Made by a program: the position numbers and the translations under genes. A DNA stretch of 64,000 bases from the NCBI GenBank assembly GCA_004154925.1, contig QJNS01000076.1:238761-302760 (forward strand), written 5' to 3'. The stretch comes from Monosporascus cannonballus (lineage: Eukaryota > Ascomycota > Sordariomycetes > Xylariales). The stretch's first letter is position 1. Each line of letters opens with the position of its first letter. The notes beneath the pieces were generated by a model, which saw nothing but the letters and a program-made list of their open reading frames with translations, was not told where the DNA came from and made no database searches. Shown in pieces: positions 37,851 through 49,677 of this stretch.

Positions 37851-39028
37851 TCAAAACTTCCGCCCAAGCCCGTTCTGGACTGAAAGCATTGCCCACGGTA
37901 GATCTACCAGGTAGAGAGAACAGCGAACCTGTCCCTCCGCTGGGACAATCATAACCGGCCCCACATCTTGTAACGCATTCGGAGGGTACACGTCGGCCAG
38001 CTGAAAAATTAGCTCTTCCGGATATGCAAGAGACACCTCGATTTGCGCTGATATGCTACGCGAGCGGTTTGTTAGTTGGGTGTTGACCGGCCTGGTCGAG
38101 AACGTCGCAAACTTTGATCTGTGCACGAACGTCGGCTTGCCGTACGGCGTCCTCTCGAATTCCTTCCTCGTCGTGGGCGACCGGTTGAGCGGCAATACTA
38201 GGTAGTAGTCTCCGATGGCGCATTCGGGATTTAATAACGTGGTGCCGGTCGGCTCGTCGATCTGCATCGGTAACCGGAATTGTAAACCCGAAGCTGTTAC
38301 TTCGAAGGGGTGTCCACCACCGCTGCTAACCGGCACCACCTGGCCGCAGTGTTGGAATGCCGAAGGCGTTTCTGCAAGCATTCCCACGCTGCAATTGCTG
38401 TTCGTTCTTTCCAACGGAAAGTTGTAACCCCAGGTGAATAGAGAGGGGTCAATGGATGATCTGAGAATGTGGTACTGCAGTCGTACGAATGCGTTCCTAC
38501 GGCCTTCGCCGTAATCAGTTGGCATTTTGATGCCGAAAATCCCCAGAAGGCAGTACGCGATATCCTCTTCCCTTGACGTCTCCCGGGTGGAAACCCATGA
38601 CATTCGACACGTCACGCTCTGTCGCTTCACTTCACCCGGGTCGCGCAAGACATGCGCGCCGATGCCAGTGATGCCCTCGATAATTCCGCTCAACTCGGCC
38701 TTCGACCCGAGTTATTTCCAAGAAGCATCGTAGAATCTAACAAAAACGGGCGCTAACAGCTCCGGAACGGTCCAGCCCCGGGTGAACCAGCGACTGCGGC
38801 AGTAATCTGAATCTGGCGAATCAGGTCCGTCAATGTTTGCTTGCAGCATCCCTTAAACTTGGCCCAGCCCCGCCTTCGCTTTTATAATGGTGTCCAGCTC
38901 GAGAGGTCCCTGATCGTTACCTCGTCGCCGTTCACGCCCCACGTGTGCGACAGGATGGCGTACTCGGGAATTTGGTCATCATTGGAGAAATCGCGCAGAA
39001 GTAGACTTTTAGCGTGCAGAAGGCGCAT
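37851..39028 (-). pseudogene. HET-domain (heterokaryon incompatibility) pseudogene
   Basis: The start MRLLHAK...EYAILSHTWG...GDEVTIRDL (from 39028) is a textbook HET-domain N-terminus. The later part RWFTRGWTVPELLAPVFVRFYD, then CRMSWVSTRETSREEDIAYCLLGIFGIKMPTDYGEG...FVRLQ, is the C-terminal half of the domain. Between them the region expected to hold the conserved YAWIDTCCIDK core is missing, the frame shifts near 38870-38840 (KAG in one frame, WAKFKGCCKQ in another), and an in-frame TAA follows SWK near 38716. The gene is therefore broken, with a deletion, a frameshift and a stop. Intact homologues act in non-self recognition and cell death. Confidence 0.88.
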
Positions 39029-39148
39029 GGCCGTCGAGATAGAGTTTGGGAACTTAAGGAAAATGTCTACTGGGGTACCTTGGTAAGTGATTATACCACG
39101 TCTAATAGCCTTTAAGAAGCATGGGGTAGAGGCTAGAGTTACGGGCAG

Positions 39149-39206
39149 AGCCAAATAGTGAGTTAGGTTCGAATCCACCAGCGCTAATGGTTTTCGCTAT
39201 TTGGCT
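39149..39206. repeat. 58-bp imperfect hairpin
   Basis: AGCCAAATAGTG (39149-39160) pairs with CGCTATTTGGCT (39195-39206) with one mismatch. The loop contains GGTTCGAATCC, which resembles a tRNA B box, but no A box or acceptor stem is present. Confidence 0.6.
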
Positions 39207-42200
39207 CAATTGCTAGAGCTAGTAATTATAGGGGCTAGGCAGCCGCATTAAGCGCAATGTGGGGCAATTCCATCAATACGAACTACAGAGCCAGAGTTGA
39301 TTATGGAGGAGGTGAGCAACTAAGTGAATTACCTAACCTCGTACATGGAATGATTTCTACAGTCCTCTTTGGAGCAGAAAGTCTACGGAAAGGCTTACCT
39401 GTTTGAGCTTACGAAAATTGCAGGACGTCGCTTAGCCTCGACTCTCAAATAAGTAAACATAGCGAAAGAGGGATGTGCAGCAAACGCAGTCACCTTCGGC
39501 AGCCGATAAAGTCCACATTTAAAGAGAGCAGGACCGCTGTGCCGTGGACAGAATCTAAATTATACCACTACTCCGCCATCGGCCTCGGTCAACAAGCCGG
39601 TCATATTCGCAAGCAGAACTTTTAGTTCTTGAAATCCCAATTAAGCGGGTCATTCTTAATCTATCCCATCATCCACACGCTTGTCACGCGAATAAGACAG
39701 TTAACTAGCTAAAGGCAGACTTATAAAGTATGTGGACATAAAAGGGTGGTTAAGAGGTCGTTGATGGTGTCGGAATGACTGCTGTTCCCTATGGGCTCCC
39801 TTTCTCCTCCCTCTTTCACCGAGAATCCAATTGCACAATCAGAGGTTGTAACTCCTATTTTAGTGGAGACTTGACGGAAAGCAGTCATTGTGGGAATAGG
39901 GTTGGAATAGGAGAAGGCGACCAACACCTCTGTCTATATACGTAAGTGTATTGGCCCCAAGCTCTCAACGCTAATCATGTAATACGGAATTCCACGGGTA
40001 TCCAATCTATCGTTGATAGTTTATATCCAACAAGAAGTACGATCGTCTTATTCAGAAACGAGCGACAAATATGCCGATGGAGAAAAGATAGACTTCCGTG
40101 TTCGCCCTGCATTATTTACCCCAAATCCTCGAATCGCCCGCTCGGATGTGTCATTCGACTCAAGAATGGAAACCTACACGAGTGAGTCTACTGAAAGGCT
40201 GCCAACGTTCCGTTGCAAAAGAGATTCGCCAGGCGGCAAAACAGCAACTGGGTCTCCAATCGGGGTAAATGCCTGGAGTAGCTTCGACCTGGCATATGAC
40301 CTTCGCTCTCTTGACAACTTTTGAGACTCTCCGATATGCGCAGGTGTCGCTAACGATGCTGCCCCATAACATATTAGCAATGTCATGCACCGAGAAGCCT
40401 AACGTCTTGTACTTACATTAGAGGGATTCCGGCGAGGGAGAATTGGAAAATAGATGGGCTTCCAGCAATGACAAAATCAAGAGCACCGAGTGAATGGGTT
40501 GTTCCTAAGATCTCTAAAATTGCGGGCATCTCGAAATGTAGTCCGAAAAGGTGTCCATAGTCTGAACTTATCAATATATTTAACCCCATAACATCAAGAC
40601 GAAAGACAATTAATTAGCTGTCAGCCAAGACATGGCGGCAGAACGTATGAAGACACAGAGCGATCATACAAAATAATATGTGTTAAAAAGAATAGCATCG
40701 GGTATTCTCTTGTTATGGAAAACGCTAATGCAACACTCCCCTAGACATAGAAGTCGAGCGCATCGTAGGATTGCGTCGATATGAGTTGATATGAAGAGTA
40801 ACGGGCTTGATTTGGGATTCTATAGCTGTGCGTTGTCTATTGACCCGATATGCTTAACGTTGGTGTGTGCATTCTGGTCTAGTTGTCTGAGGTGCTTCAT
40901 GCAAGTTGACTGTTGATGTTTATCTCCAGTAGAAGAAGTCGGAAGCTCTTCGCTCAGGCTCATCAGTAGAACTGTAAAGCCCGAGAATCACATCGCTGAT
41001 GAAAGTTTACTGGGTTCGCCTGTCTGTTTCGTTCTTCACGTAGCTGTTGCGGGTGGTCTTTTCTGGTGAGCCATGTATCCTGCATATATAATGATGCTTG
41101 GGAACTTAGAAAATGGTAACCATCAAATGCATCGTACTACAGATTTGATGTTTCTCAGATCTATTGAAACTGACAACTTCTTAGGATCAGGGCAGGCAAT
41201 CCAAGCAAATCCAGCGGAGCTCCAATAGTATTATCAGTGACATCGTAACTGTAACGCGATCGGGCCACTGACCACCAGTAGATATTCACCCCCCCAAATT
41301 CGGGCTGCAGTCTTTGCCAGTTACACGCCCGAGGTTCTACTGCGGTGTAACCTACAGCGGCATGATGAGGCTATTATATCCAACCAGGCTTCGGCTAAAT
41401 TTTGGGACCTTGGCGTTCGTTTCACGATCACCCATGGGGCTCCAACCTGTCGAGCCAGCAGAACCTAGAATAGCCGGTTATTGTCGTATATATGCGTAAC
41501 TGGCTGTAGCACAGCTTCATCATCCGTTAAATCTTGATTGCCAATGTTAAAAGCCACCTCGACGCTACTGTCCTTGATGTAAAATGTCCCTCGTTGTATT
41601 AAGATCTGTTTTGTAGTGACCCCATTTACAGGTTGCCTAATGCCGCCACTCGATCACCGTAGCACGGACATTCTCTCACAAAGGATGGCGGCGGATGGCA
41701 ACGATTAACATCGTACTAAAAGCCCTCTACGGAATACTATTGTGAGTTTCTCTACTTAATAACATCTCCAAAGCTAATTACAGCTTCTTCATACGAACCC
41801 ACAATCATATGTAAAGGAGCCTGCGACGACGTATCGAATCTCAATATTTCCTCCAGCTGTTTATCAACATAATATCTAGCGCAGGTCTTGCTTCCTGGAA
41901 TTTCTTCATGCAAACCGTAAATTCCCTAGCTGGGTCGAAGAATGCCAATATCCATAGAAGTACATCCTCTGATAGCTGACTGATAATGTTTCTCGAAAAT
42001 CCTCTGTATAGAGACTTCATGCATTGTGAGTATAGCGTGATTGGAAAGGGTTAGTATCACTATTGACGTAGAAGTCACTGAATCTGACTAGCAGGCAACC
42101 ATAGAGAGATTAGACGTTCCGGAGGTGCAGGCTGTCTTCTCGATGGGCTATTGGCCGATTAAATGGATGGCGTTAAGCACAATAACTCTTGCTGTCAGGT

Positions 42201-42784
42201 GATGATGTTTTTAATACCACTTTGTCAACGGATTTCACAAAGTTAATAGGACTTCGGTTTGGCGTTCAATGAAAATAATGTTGATTAAACTCTTTCGAAA
42301 TATTTACGGCGTCTACTTATTCCCACAGTTTTGCGTATTGTGTTCAAGTGATAGCATCGAGCTTCTTTCTTAGCATTCATCGAATCCGCGTCTAGATGGG
42401 ACCATTCCATCTTTCCTCGTTATAATCTTTTTCAGACGCCATATGTGCAATATATAGGCATAACTTGCTTATCTCGGAGCTGAGCGCGCAGCCCCAGCTG
42501 TAACCTCCGAATTTGTTTGCTGAGCTCCGTCGACTCCAGTTCCCAAGCTGAAGTTAAACGGAGCCCACCCGGCTGAGCCACGAAGCTACCTCCTGCCTTT
42601 TAAAATATCAGAGATTAAATACAGAACATTACGTAACTAGCCATGTGCGCATCCTTTACTCCTTCTAATCTTCTTCTTTCTATTCCGAGGAGTTTGGGCG
42701 ATCATAACAGTGTACGTCCATGATATACTGTGATCCTTAGCAAAAATTCGACGTTTAACGGCCGCCTCTTCAACCCACGGTAAT
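39207..42784. other. 3.6-kb intergenic region, no supportable gene
   Basis: Only short frames without motifs occur on either strand (longest about 103 codons, 40013-40324). Composition is ordinary. I see no tRNA, rRNA or obvious repeat. Confidence 0.5.
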
Positions 42785-43981
42785 ATGGCTGGCCGCAAGA
42801 GAAAATCTGGGAAAGCAGCCGGCAGAGCCGCCGAGAAGCCAGAGCCTAAGGCTGCTTCTTCGTCCGTTGAGGCTGTTGATCATGCGTTCGGGGTGACGGG
42901 TGGTCCACCGTTGACTCCAAAGGGGTCGGCAAAGCTACCGGAGAACTACATTGGCACGCCTACATCTTTGCCCAAGAAGCCTCCGCCAGCTGTTCAGAGA
43001 AAGCCGACGCCGTTGCCCCATAGATCCCAGGAGTCGCTAGCGTCCCTACCTAAGAAACCTCCTACACCGGTGACGGCAGAACCGGCCCCGTCATGGCTTA
43101 ACCCAAGCAAACTTCCAGCTACACCCGAAACACTCCCAAAGAAGCCGCAGATTCTGTCTAGTAGCAATCCTTTCGCCCAATTTGCAACTGGATTGACTAC
43201 ACCCCCCACCACCGACGCTTCACCCCCTGGAAACAAATCACACTCCATATCTCAACTCACCTTGGCCCAGATACCTTCACTAGGGAAAGCACTGTTTAAC
43301 TGTTCTATGACGCAGTCTGAGGAGATCACGGCTTCTACTTCTAACCAGCTCACTACCAACAATCCAGTTGTTGGCGAACCTGCCATTGAGCAACCGGTGA
43401 TCATTTCCAGATCTATCGCGGTCCAGACTCCAGCGGACCAACCCAGCACTCCAGAGATGGCTAAAGCCCAAACAACAGCGGCATGCCAAACCGAGGTACA
43501 GGGTAGCGACGAGGCAGAGGCATCATCTTCCACAAAGGTTGCGAACGACCAAGTCACCCAAGCCATTATTAAGTGCATGAGCACCAGCAACCAGATCAGG
43601 CAGACTGGCATTGTACCTGCTGCCGACCCGAGTGGCGCACTTCAGCTCATCGACGCCAAATTGGTTGCCGGGGAGAAGACACTCACACCTCCCGAGCAGT
43701 CCCTTTTGTACCATCTCATGGCTGGCATGGACGGTACGTACAAAATACTCTTAGGGCGTGTCGCCACCCACGTGAGCAACCGAGATCACCGTCTCACATT
43801 CCAGCTCGCATTGTGGTTCTATCGACGAGGCGACTACATGATCACCCGCATGCTACTCAAGGGGCGCCTTAACGACATGGAAGGAGCCGAGGGAGATTTG
43901 ATGAACTTGGACGAGGTGGACGAGCTCATGGGTTGCCAGATTGCGCTGGAAAAGCTGGAGGAGACAATGGGTATCCGTTAA
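42785..43981 (+). CDS. Proline/lysine-rich single-exon protein of unknown function
   Basis: I recognise no family. The frame is intronless, 398 residues, with a usable ATG context (TAATATGGC). The first 25 residues are basic and Ala-rich (AGRKRKSGKAAGR), which could be a nuclear targeting signal. LPKKP recurs at residues 62-66, 88-92 and 117-121, within Pro/Ser/Thr-rich low-complexity sequence; such motifs can bind SH3 or WW domains. From about residue 255 the sequence becomes an ordered, probably helical region (LTPPEQSLLYHLMAGMDGTYK...LTFQLALWFYRRGDYMITRMLL), ending in an acidic helix. Codon use favours Pro/Thr/Ser codons and the frame is far longer than its shadows, supporting a real gene. 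Orphan or rapidly evolving. Confidence 0.75.
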   Translation: MAGRKRKSGKAAGRAAEKPEPKAASSSVEAVDHAFGVTGGPPLTPKGSAKLPENYIGTPTSLPKKPPPAVQRKPTPLPHRSQESLASLPKKPPTPVTAEPAPSWLNPSKLPATPETLPKKPQILSSSNPFAQFATGLTTPPTTDASPPGNKSHSISQLTLAQIPSLGKALFNCSMTQSEEITASTSNQLTTNNPVVGEPAIEQPVIISRSIAVQTPADQPSTPEMAKAQTTAACQTEVQGSDEAEASSSTKVANDQVTQAIIKCMSTSNQIRQTGIVPAADPSGALQLIDAKLVAGEKTLTPPEQSLLYHLMAGMDGTYKILLGRVATHVSNRDHRLTFQLALWFYRRGDYMITRMLLKGRLNDMEGAEGDLMNLDEVDELMGCQIALEKLEETMGIR

Positions 43982-45606
43982 GTCCGGAGTCCATGTGGCA
44001 CCCGGAATGGACTGCCGGATGACGGGTTTGTGTTGTTGCACCGTGGGAAAAGAATCTCACATTACCACGAAAAGTAGAGGCAGCTTAGGCTAGATCACAG
44101 TCGCCTAATCTCATTGCGTATGAAGTTTCATGACAGAAATTCATCTAATGATGAACAGTACAAAACATCGCGAAAAGTCATGATGTTGATTGCGATTTAG
44201 ATCTTCTCTACTTGTCACACCTCCAAGTACTAAGTATTTAAGCCGAGTTTCCTTGAACTCGGCCGCTTAAGAATGGAAGGATGAGAGGGTTTTGATATAA
44301 TTTTATGAAAAGGAAAAGAAAAGAGGAAAGAAAAGGAGTGGGGGAGAGGATAGTGAAGAACGCGCCAAAAGGCAGGTTGCACTATAATCAGAGACACTGT
44401 GAGCAGATAGTGGGGATACCCCTTTTTGTGTCCCAGTGATCCACTGGCAAAGGCTCTACATGTATATTTAGGGGGGTTCACCCTGGAACAATTTTTTTTT
44501 AAAAAAAAGAACAGACATTGATGGTTAACTAGTGTCACACTTACTAAGGATCAGGTGCACAGCTCTTGAGGGTATATTGACTTGTCTAAAGCTAGAAAGC
44601 GTTGATCCCACTTGTTGTGGGCGATCCACTGATATAGGGCTCCGGAAGGGAATAGCAATCACCCGAAGACCCTAGCCAGGGGTGCCCTTTTCTATGACAA
44701 CTAGTCAGCACCTATGATGCGAATTGCCTTTTAGACTGATTCTTTTGCCTTTCACTCCATTCTAGCGTTTTCCCCAACACGTGCCCCAGTATAATCATGC
44801 TCTTACATTCTCCCACCAGACAAGGCCATAGCGTAGGCAGTCAGGAGCAACCTGAAGAGATATGGCGGGTACTGCGGGAGCTTAAACCAGTGACTTAAGG
44901 CCGTACCAAGGAATTAATCACGTAACTATCGAATGATCGCCTAAGCCACACGGATACCTCCGAAGAGGGGTTAGATTGACCGGTACAGGTGATGGGGCAG
45001 CTCAGGCGCCAGCAGTATATGGCCTTCACGAAAGCTACTAATATCTGTTAGAGCAGGAGGCGGAGAACGAGGTCTGGGAGAGATCCGTGACAAGGGTACC
45101 AAGTTAGGCTGTCCCTCGATCTGCCGACATCGATTCCGGCCTCTTGTAATTGGCAGATAATCGGATCCCTTCCACACATTCAACACGCCTCCGACAGCAC
45201 CATTGCTTGTGTGGCACAGACATAACCCCCTTTCTAGTTTGTAGAGGTGAGTCTACAAGAACACTAAGTTTTGGGGAGGGCTTTGGGATTACGGGGGTAT
45301 GGGGGGGACTAGAGCTAAGGCAGTGTTTCTTTCCTCATAACAGGTAGGCTAGAAAACCTTCATGGAACAGCGTTGCTCTTTGACATTACCCGAGTGGTTC
45401 GACGATGCTCGGCCATCATATTCCGTAGGCAAGAGGATGAATGGACACATATCATACGGGTCAGGCAACGTTGGGGGAAGCACGCCGCTAGAAAGCATTA
45501 TGTAACTCGTGTCCCTAAATTCCATAGTCAAATTATATTAACAAGCGAACAAGAATAATCTACCCATTTCACGTTCAGCCACCCTAGTAGACCGACGTCA
45601 ACAACA
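43982..45606. other. Intergenic, no supportable gene
   Basis: This spacer lies between two convergent genes. It contains A/G-rich and T8A8 stretches (44290-44340, 44490-44510) but no gene or convincing structural element. Confidence 0.5.
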
Positions 45607-48191
45607 TTACGCCTCATCATCATCCTGCGGGAAGCGGTCGGTGAACTTGAAGACCTTGAGGCCCTCCTTGATGCCGGCGGCCAGCTCGTCGACCGACGAG
45701 CCAACATAGACGCCTTCGGCCTCGGGATCGAAGCCAGCGGCCACGAGCGCATCGCCCGGCGTGCCCTCGCCCAGGTAGCCAACGGGCTTGCCGAACAGGA
45801 AGGCGAAGTTGGCGATCTGCAGGGGCCGCGCCGGCGGGTACAGGGTCGAGACCGAGGTCGGGCGGAAGAGCCCCGCGTCGGCGGCGCCCGACGTTACGAC
45901 GAGAGCGTCGAAGTCGGTCGCGTCGGCCAACGAGTATGTCTTGTCAACGCCGTCGACGAGGCGCTCCGCGACCACTACGGGGACGAGGCCGTCGGCCGCC
46001 AAGCGCTTCTTCAGGCTCGCGGCCTGATCCAGGGCCGAGACGGAGCTCTTATCATTTTTGGTGGCCGCCAGGATGCCGACGCGCAGGGTCGCAACTGTGG
46101 GCAGCGTGCCGTTGGTGATGGAGATGCCGGCGGTTGTGTTGTCGTGGTAGAAGGTGGGATCCGGCGCGGGCGCCTCGAGACCCAGAGCGGTGGCGACGCG
46201 AACGGCGATGTCGTGGCTAATGCGGTTGAGCTGGGTGAGGACGTTTTTCTTCACCGTCTCGGACTTCAGGTTACTCGTCTCGAAGCGGATCGCGTTGATC
46301 AGGAACTGCTGCTCGATAGGGGTGAGGGAGTTGTAGAAGAGGCGCGGCTGGGTCCAGTGGTCGTCGAAGGTCGACGACAGCCCGCGAACGAGCTTGCCGG
46401 ATACTTCGCGGGAGGGCGCGGTGAAGAAGCCACGTCCCTTGTCCCGCGTCGCCTGCTGGGGGAACCCGCCGTTCAACGTGTTAGGGGTGTCTTGTGAGAG
46501 ATCAGCGAGCCGTCCAATAGGACCTTTTATACGAATTCGTTTAAAGGTCGGCTAGTAACTTACACGGGTGAATGTTCGTATGGACGAAGTTTTGACCGGC
46601 GCCGTCCCGGTTGTTGTTGTGGATAGGGACCACCGGCCTGTTGATTGGGAGCTGCTCAAAGTTGGGTCCACCATGGCGGTTGAGTTGGGTGTCGAGGTAA
46701 GAGAAGATTCGGCCTTGCAGCAACGGATCCTCAGTGAAGTCGACGCCTCTGACAATGTGACCGGGTTGGAACTGCAAAAGCGTTAGGATCTCGCGCCATC
46801 CATCCATGCATGTGTGTGGCTTCTGAGTAAGCTTACCATGATTTGTTCGGTCTCGGCGAAGTAGTTCGTAGGGTTACGGTCGAGCCGCATGACTCCAAGT
46901 TTCTGGAGGGGAGCTAGCTCTTCGGGGATGATCTTGGTGGGGTCCAAGAGATCGAAGCCGAAGGCAAGGGCTTTGTCCTCGTCGACGACTTGCACAGCCA
47001 ACTCCCATTCGGGGAAGTTACCAGAGGCGATGGCGTCAAACAGGTCGCCTCGGTGGAAGTCTGCGTTCTTCCCCGCGATGATCTGAGCTTCTTCCCATAC
47101 CAGGCTTGCTCGCCCCTGTTTTGTCTTCCAGTGCCATTTGACGAGTTTAGACTTCCCATCATCGGTAACCAAGCGGAACGTGTGGACGCCAAAACCATCC
47201 TGATCCACCGTTAGCCTTAAATCCGGCATGATGACGCGATTTGGTTCTACCAACCATGTGTCTGTAGCTTCGGGGAATGCCGAAACCCGCCATCGCCCAG
47301 AAGAGGGTGTGGAATCCAGCTGGATTTAATGAGAAGAAATCCCAAGCGGAGTCATGAGCAGTGGCTGCTTGGGGGATTTCGCTGTCGGGGCGCGGCTTGA
47401 CCGAATGAACGAGATCCGGGAACCGAATAGCATCCTGTATGAAGAAAATAGGAATATTGTTCCCAACGATATCTTGAGACGTCAGTAGTACTAACTAGAT
47501 GTTAAACGGCCGGAAGAGCATACCGAAGTTTCCTTCATCTGTGTAACTGGAAGGTCGGTCAGTACTACATCTATTTCAACGACAATAGAGGACTTACAAT
47601 CTGGTCGCAAAGCCGTGCACATCACGGGCCGTGTCGGCGCTACCACGCGACCCCGCAACGGTAGAAAAACGCACGAAGGTCGGTGTCTGCTTGCCTGCGC
47701 TGCTAAGGAATGAGGCAGCGGTGATGTTGCTCCAGTCGGCATAGCTGGTGAATGTGCCGTGAGCTCCGGCACCTCTAGCATGAACTGCTCGCTCAGGTAC
47801 CTATTATATAAACTTAGTCAAGGATACAACAGGGAAATGCATAAGGTAGCTAAGGCGAGAGAAGCGTTCGTGACTCCCCACAACATATAAGAACTCCTGG
47901 AGGCTTACGTACACGTTCGTGGTCGAAATGCGTGATCTTCTGACGGAAGATGAAGTCCTCTAGGAGGGTAGGGCCTCTTTGGCCAGCTCTCAAGCTGTCC
48001 TGCTCGGCAATTCGTCCACCAACATCATCGGTGAAGAACCCTTCACTATCGTCAATCTTATATCCAGCGAGGATGTCCTGCCCTTCATCCTGTCGAGCAT
48101 GAAGAGCTGCCGGATCAGCGAAAGGGCAGCCGCCAGCGGAGGCAAGCCCAAGCAGCCCCAAGAGGGCTACAGAAGCAAGAGAGCGGCTCAT
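45607..48191 (-). CDS. Secreted large-subunit heme catalase (CatB/Cat-1-like)
   Basis: It dismutates hydrogen peroxide, probably outside the cell or in the wall. Seven exons (48191-47913, 47800-47598, 47546-47524, 47472-47255, 47199-46837, 46771-46564, 46490-45607) join in phase to 725 residues, the length of fungal large-subunit catalases. A signal peptide ([19 protein letters not shown]) opens the protein. The distal catalytic His is at about residue 100 (RAVHARG), the catalytic Asn at about 173 ([12 protein letters not shown]), and the proximal heme-ligand Tyr at about 387 (RIFSYLDTQ). The last 180 residues form the DJ-1/glutaminase-like domain special to large subunits ([16 protein letters not shown]...[11 protein letters not shown]). 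The 23-base exon 3 is notable and is needed to restore RFYTDEGNFDIVG. All active-site residues are present, so it is likely functional. Confidence 0.96.
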
Positions 48192-49212
48192 GATACTTGC
48201 TCTTAACAGGCTATCCCTCTAACTACCATGGATTCCGGGCAAGTTAGGTATACGGGAGGATGCGAGACACGATTCTCGAGAAAAGTTAATCGGGATAGAT
48301 GAGCCTTGACTCCCATTTTATAGTTTGTCGATTCAGGAATCGACTACGCAGATTCGCGCATGATCTATCGGATCCTTGCAGCTGGTGGACGTAAGCTTGC
48401 GGCTCAGAAGCCTTCAAGCCTCTCAACGCATTAGCACCACCATTACGATATACAGCCGGCATCTCCACGATCAAAATATCCCCCGTTAGATTGACGACGT
48501 AGAACCGTTAATGGTATTTCACCTAACGCTTTTTGGCAACCCCATCTGCATGGTTATCTCCCACATGCAAACCAAGTGGGACCCGTGGACATTAGCTGTA
48601 CTTCTGCCGACTCGTACCTAAAAGGTTACCTTAGGCGACTTTCAGGCTCTGTAAGCAGTCCCTGTAATAGCTCTGGGCAGTTTAGTTATCTACAATTAAT
48701 ATGTGCGAATTTGAGGCTTTTGAAACTTTCGAAAATGGTATCATAATCTCTAAACTGTTATAGTTACAAAGAAGCTACTCCTGCATTTATACGATTTTTA
48801 AGAGATTAAAGAAATAAAGCGTATATAAAGTTAAGTGTATTCGCTAAAGACCACATATCATGGCTTTTTCAAACTTTCCGGCTACAGGACTAGTACGCCT
48901 AGTCATGCATTGGAGGAAGTACCAACCATGTCCTGGCAATCACATAGTTTGTATGGAGCCGAAGGTGACTAGTGGCGGGGTTGCCGGAAACTGTATAGGT
49001 GAAGTACGATTAACGATTCGGCTTGGTCAATCTAACCGGGGCAGAACACCATTCAGGACCCCACAACATGTAACTTGTGCCCATTTCCATACGTGCGGAT
49101 GTGTGCGGGCCAAGATACTGAACGCCAAGCAGTAGGGATCCACAGGAAACGCCCAATGACGCGAAAACTAATCTTTGCTGAATGGCCATTTTGGGAAGTC
49201 AACCAGCACTCC
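48192..49212. other. Catalase upstream region and gene-free DNA
   Basis: Nothing is recognised apart from the presumed promoter of the catalase gene immediately left. Frames of 60-90 codons run into the adjacent inverted-repeat element and are not genes. Confidence 0.45.
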
Positions 49213-49677
49213 GACAACTCCTCCAGGGTATTTGTTGTTAGTTACCTCCACCGCCCCACAAGATTCCCTAGACGGCTAGTATATAGACTCCAATTGGAAT
49301 TTGTATGGAAATTTACCTGCTTCTGTACATGCGAGTTGCCGTAACTACAACCCGAACACAACGATTTATTGCTAACCACCAGGTGCTGTACCTGCTCCAA
49401 ACTAAGACCTTTCCGTGATTTCTGCTATGGATTACTAGGAGCCCAGCTCCGATATATCAAGAAACAACGGTTTCGTGAAACGTCGCCGCCATTGCAGTTG
49501 CCGAACGCCTTCAATAAGTGGAAAAGATGAAGGATTATGTTAAGAGTTATGAGAAACAGTAAAAAAATATTTAAGGTCATTTTGCATACAAAATGTATGG
49601 GAGTCTACGTACTCGCCGTATAGGGGAATGTTGCGTGGCGGTGGAGGCACTAACAACAAATACCCTGGGAGTTGGTA
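49213..49677. mobile_element. 465-bp inverted-repeat element (MITE family 1, copy A)
   Basis: CAGGGTATTTGTTGTTAG (from 49224) and its reverse complement (ending 49667) head long imperfect terminal repeats of about 45 bp. The outermost bases (GACAACTC left, TACCAACTC right in reverse complement) have drifted from the TACAGTA end seen in the two related copies, so the exact ends are uncertain. Both half-elements carry an inner TGTATGG segment facing the other. Non-coding. Confidence 0.75.

Noticed and set aside
39165..39180. GGTTCGAATCC, a tRNA B-box match
   Set aside because: The T stem and acceptor stem do not pair and no A box lies upstream; only a local hairpin is present.
42500..42600. 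Short resemblance to 5S rRNA (GAAGTTAAACGGAGCCC)
   Set aside because: The rest of the 120-nt 5S structure is not found on either strand.
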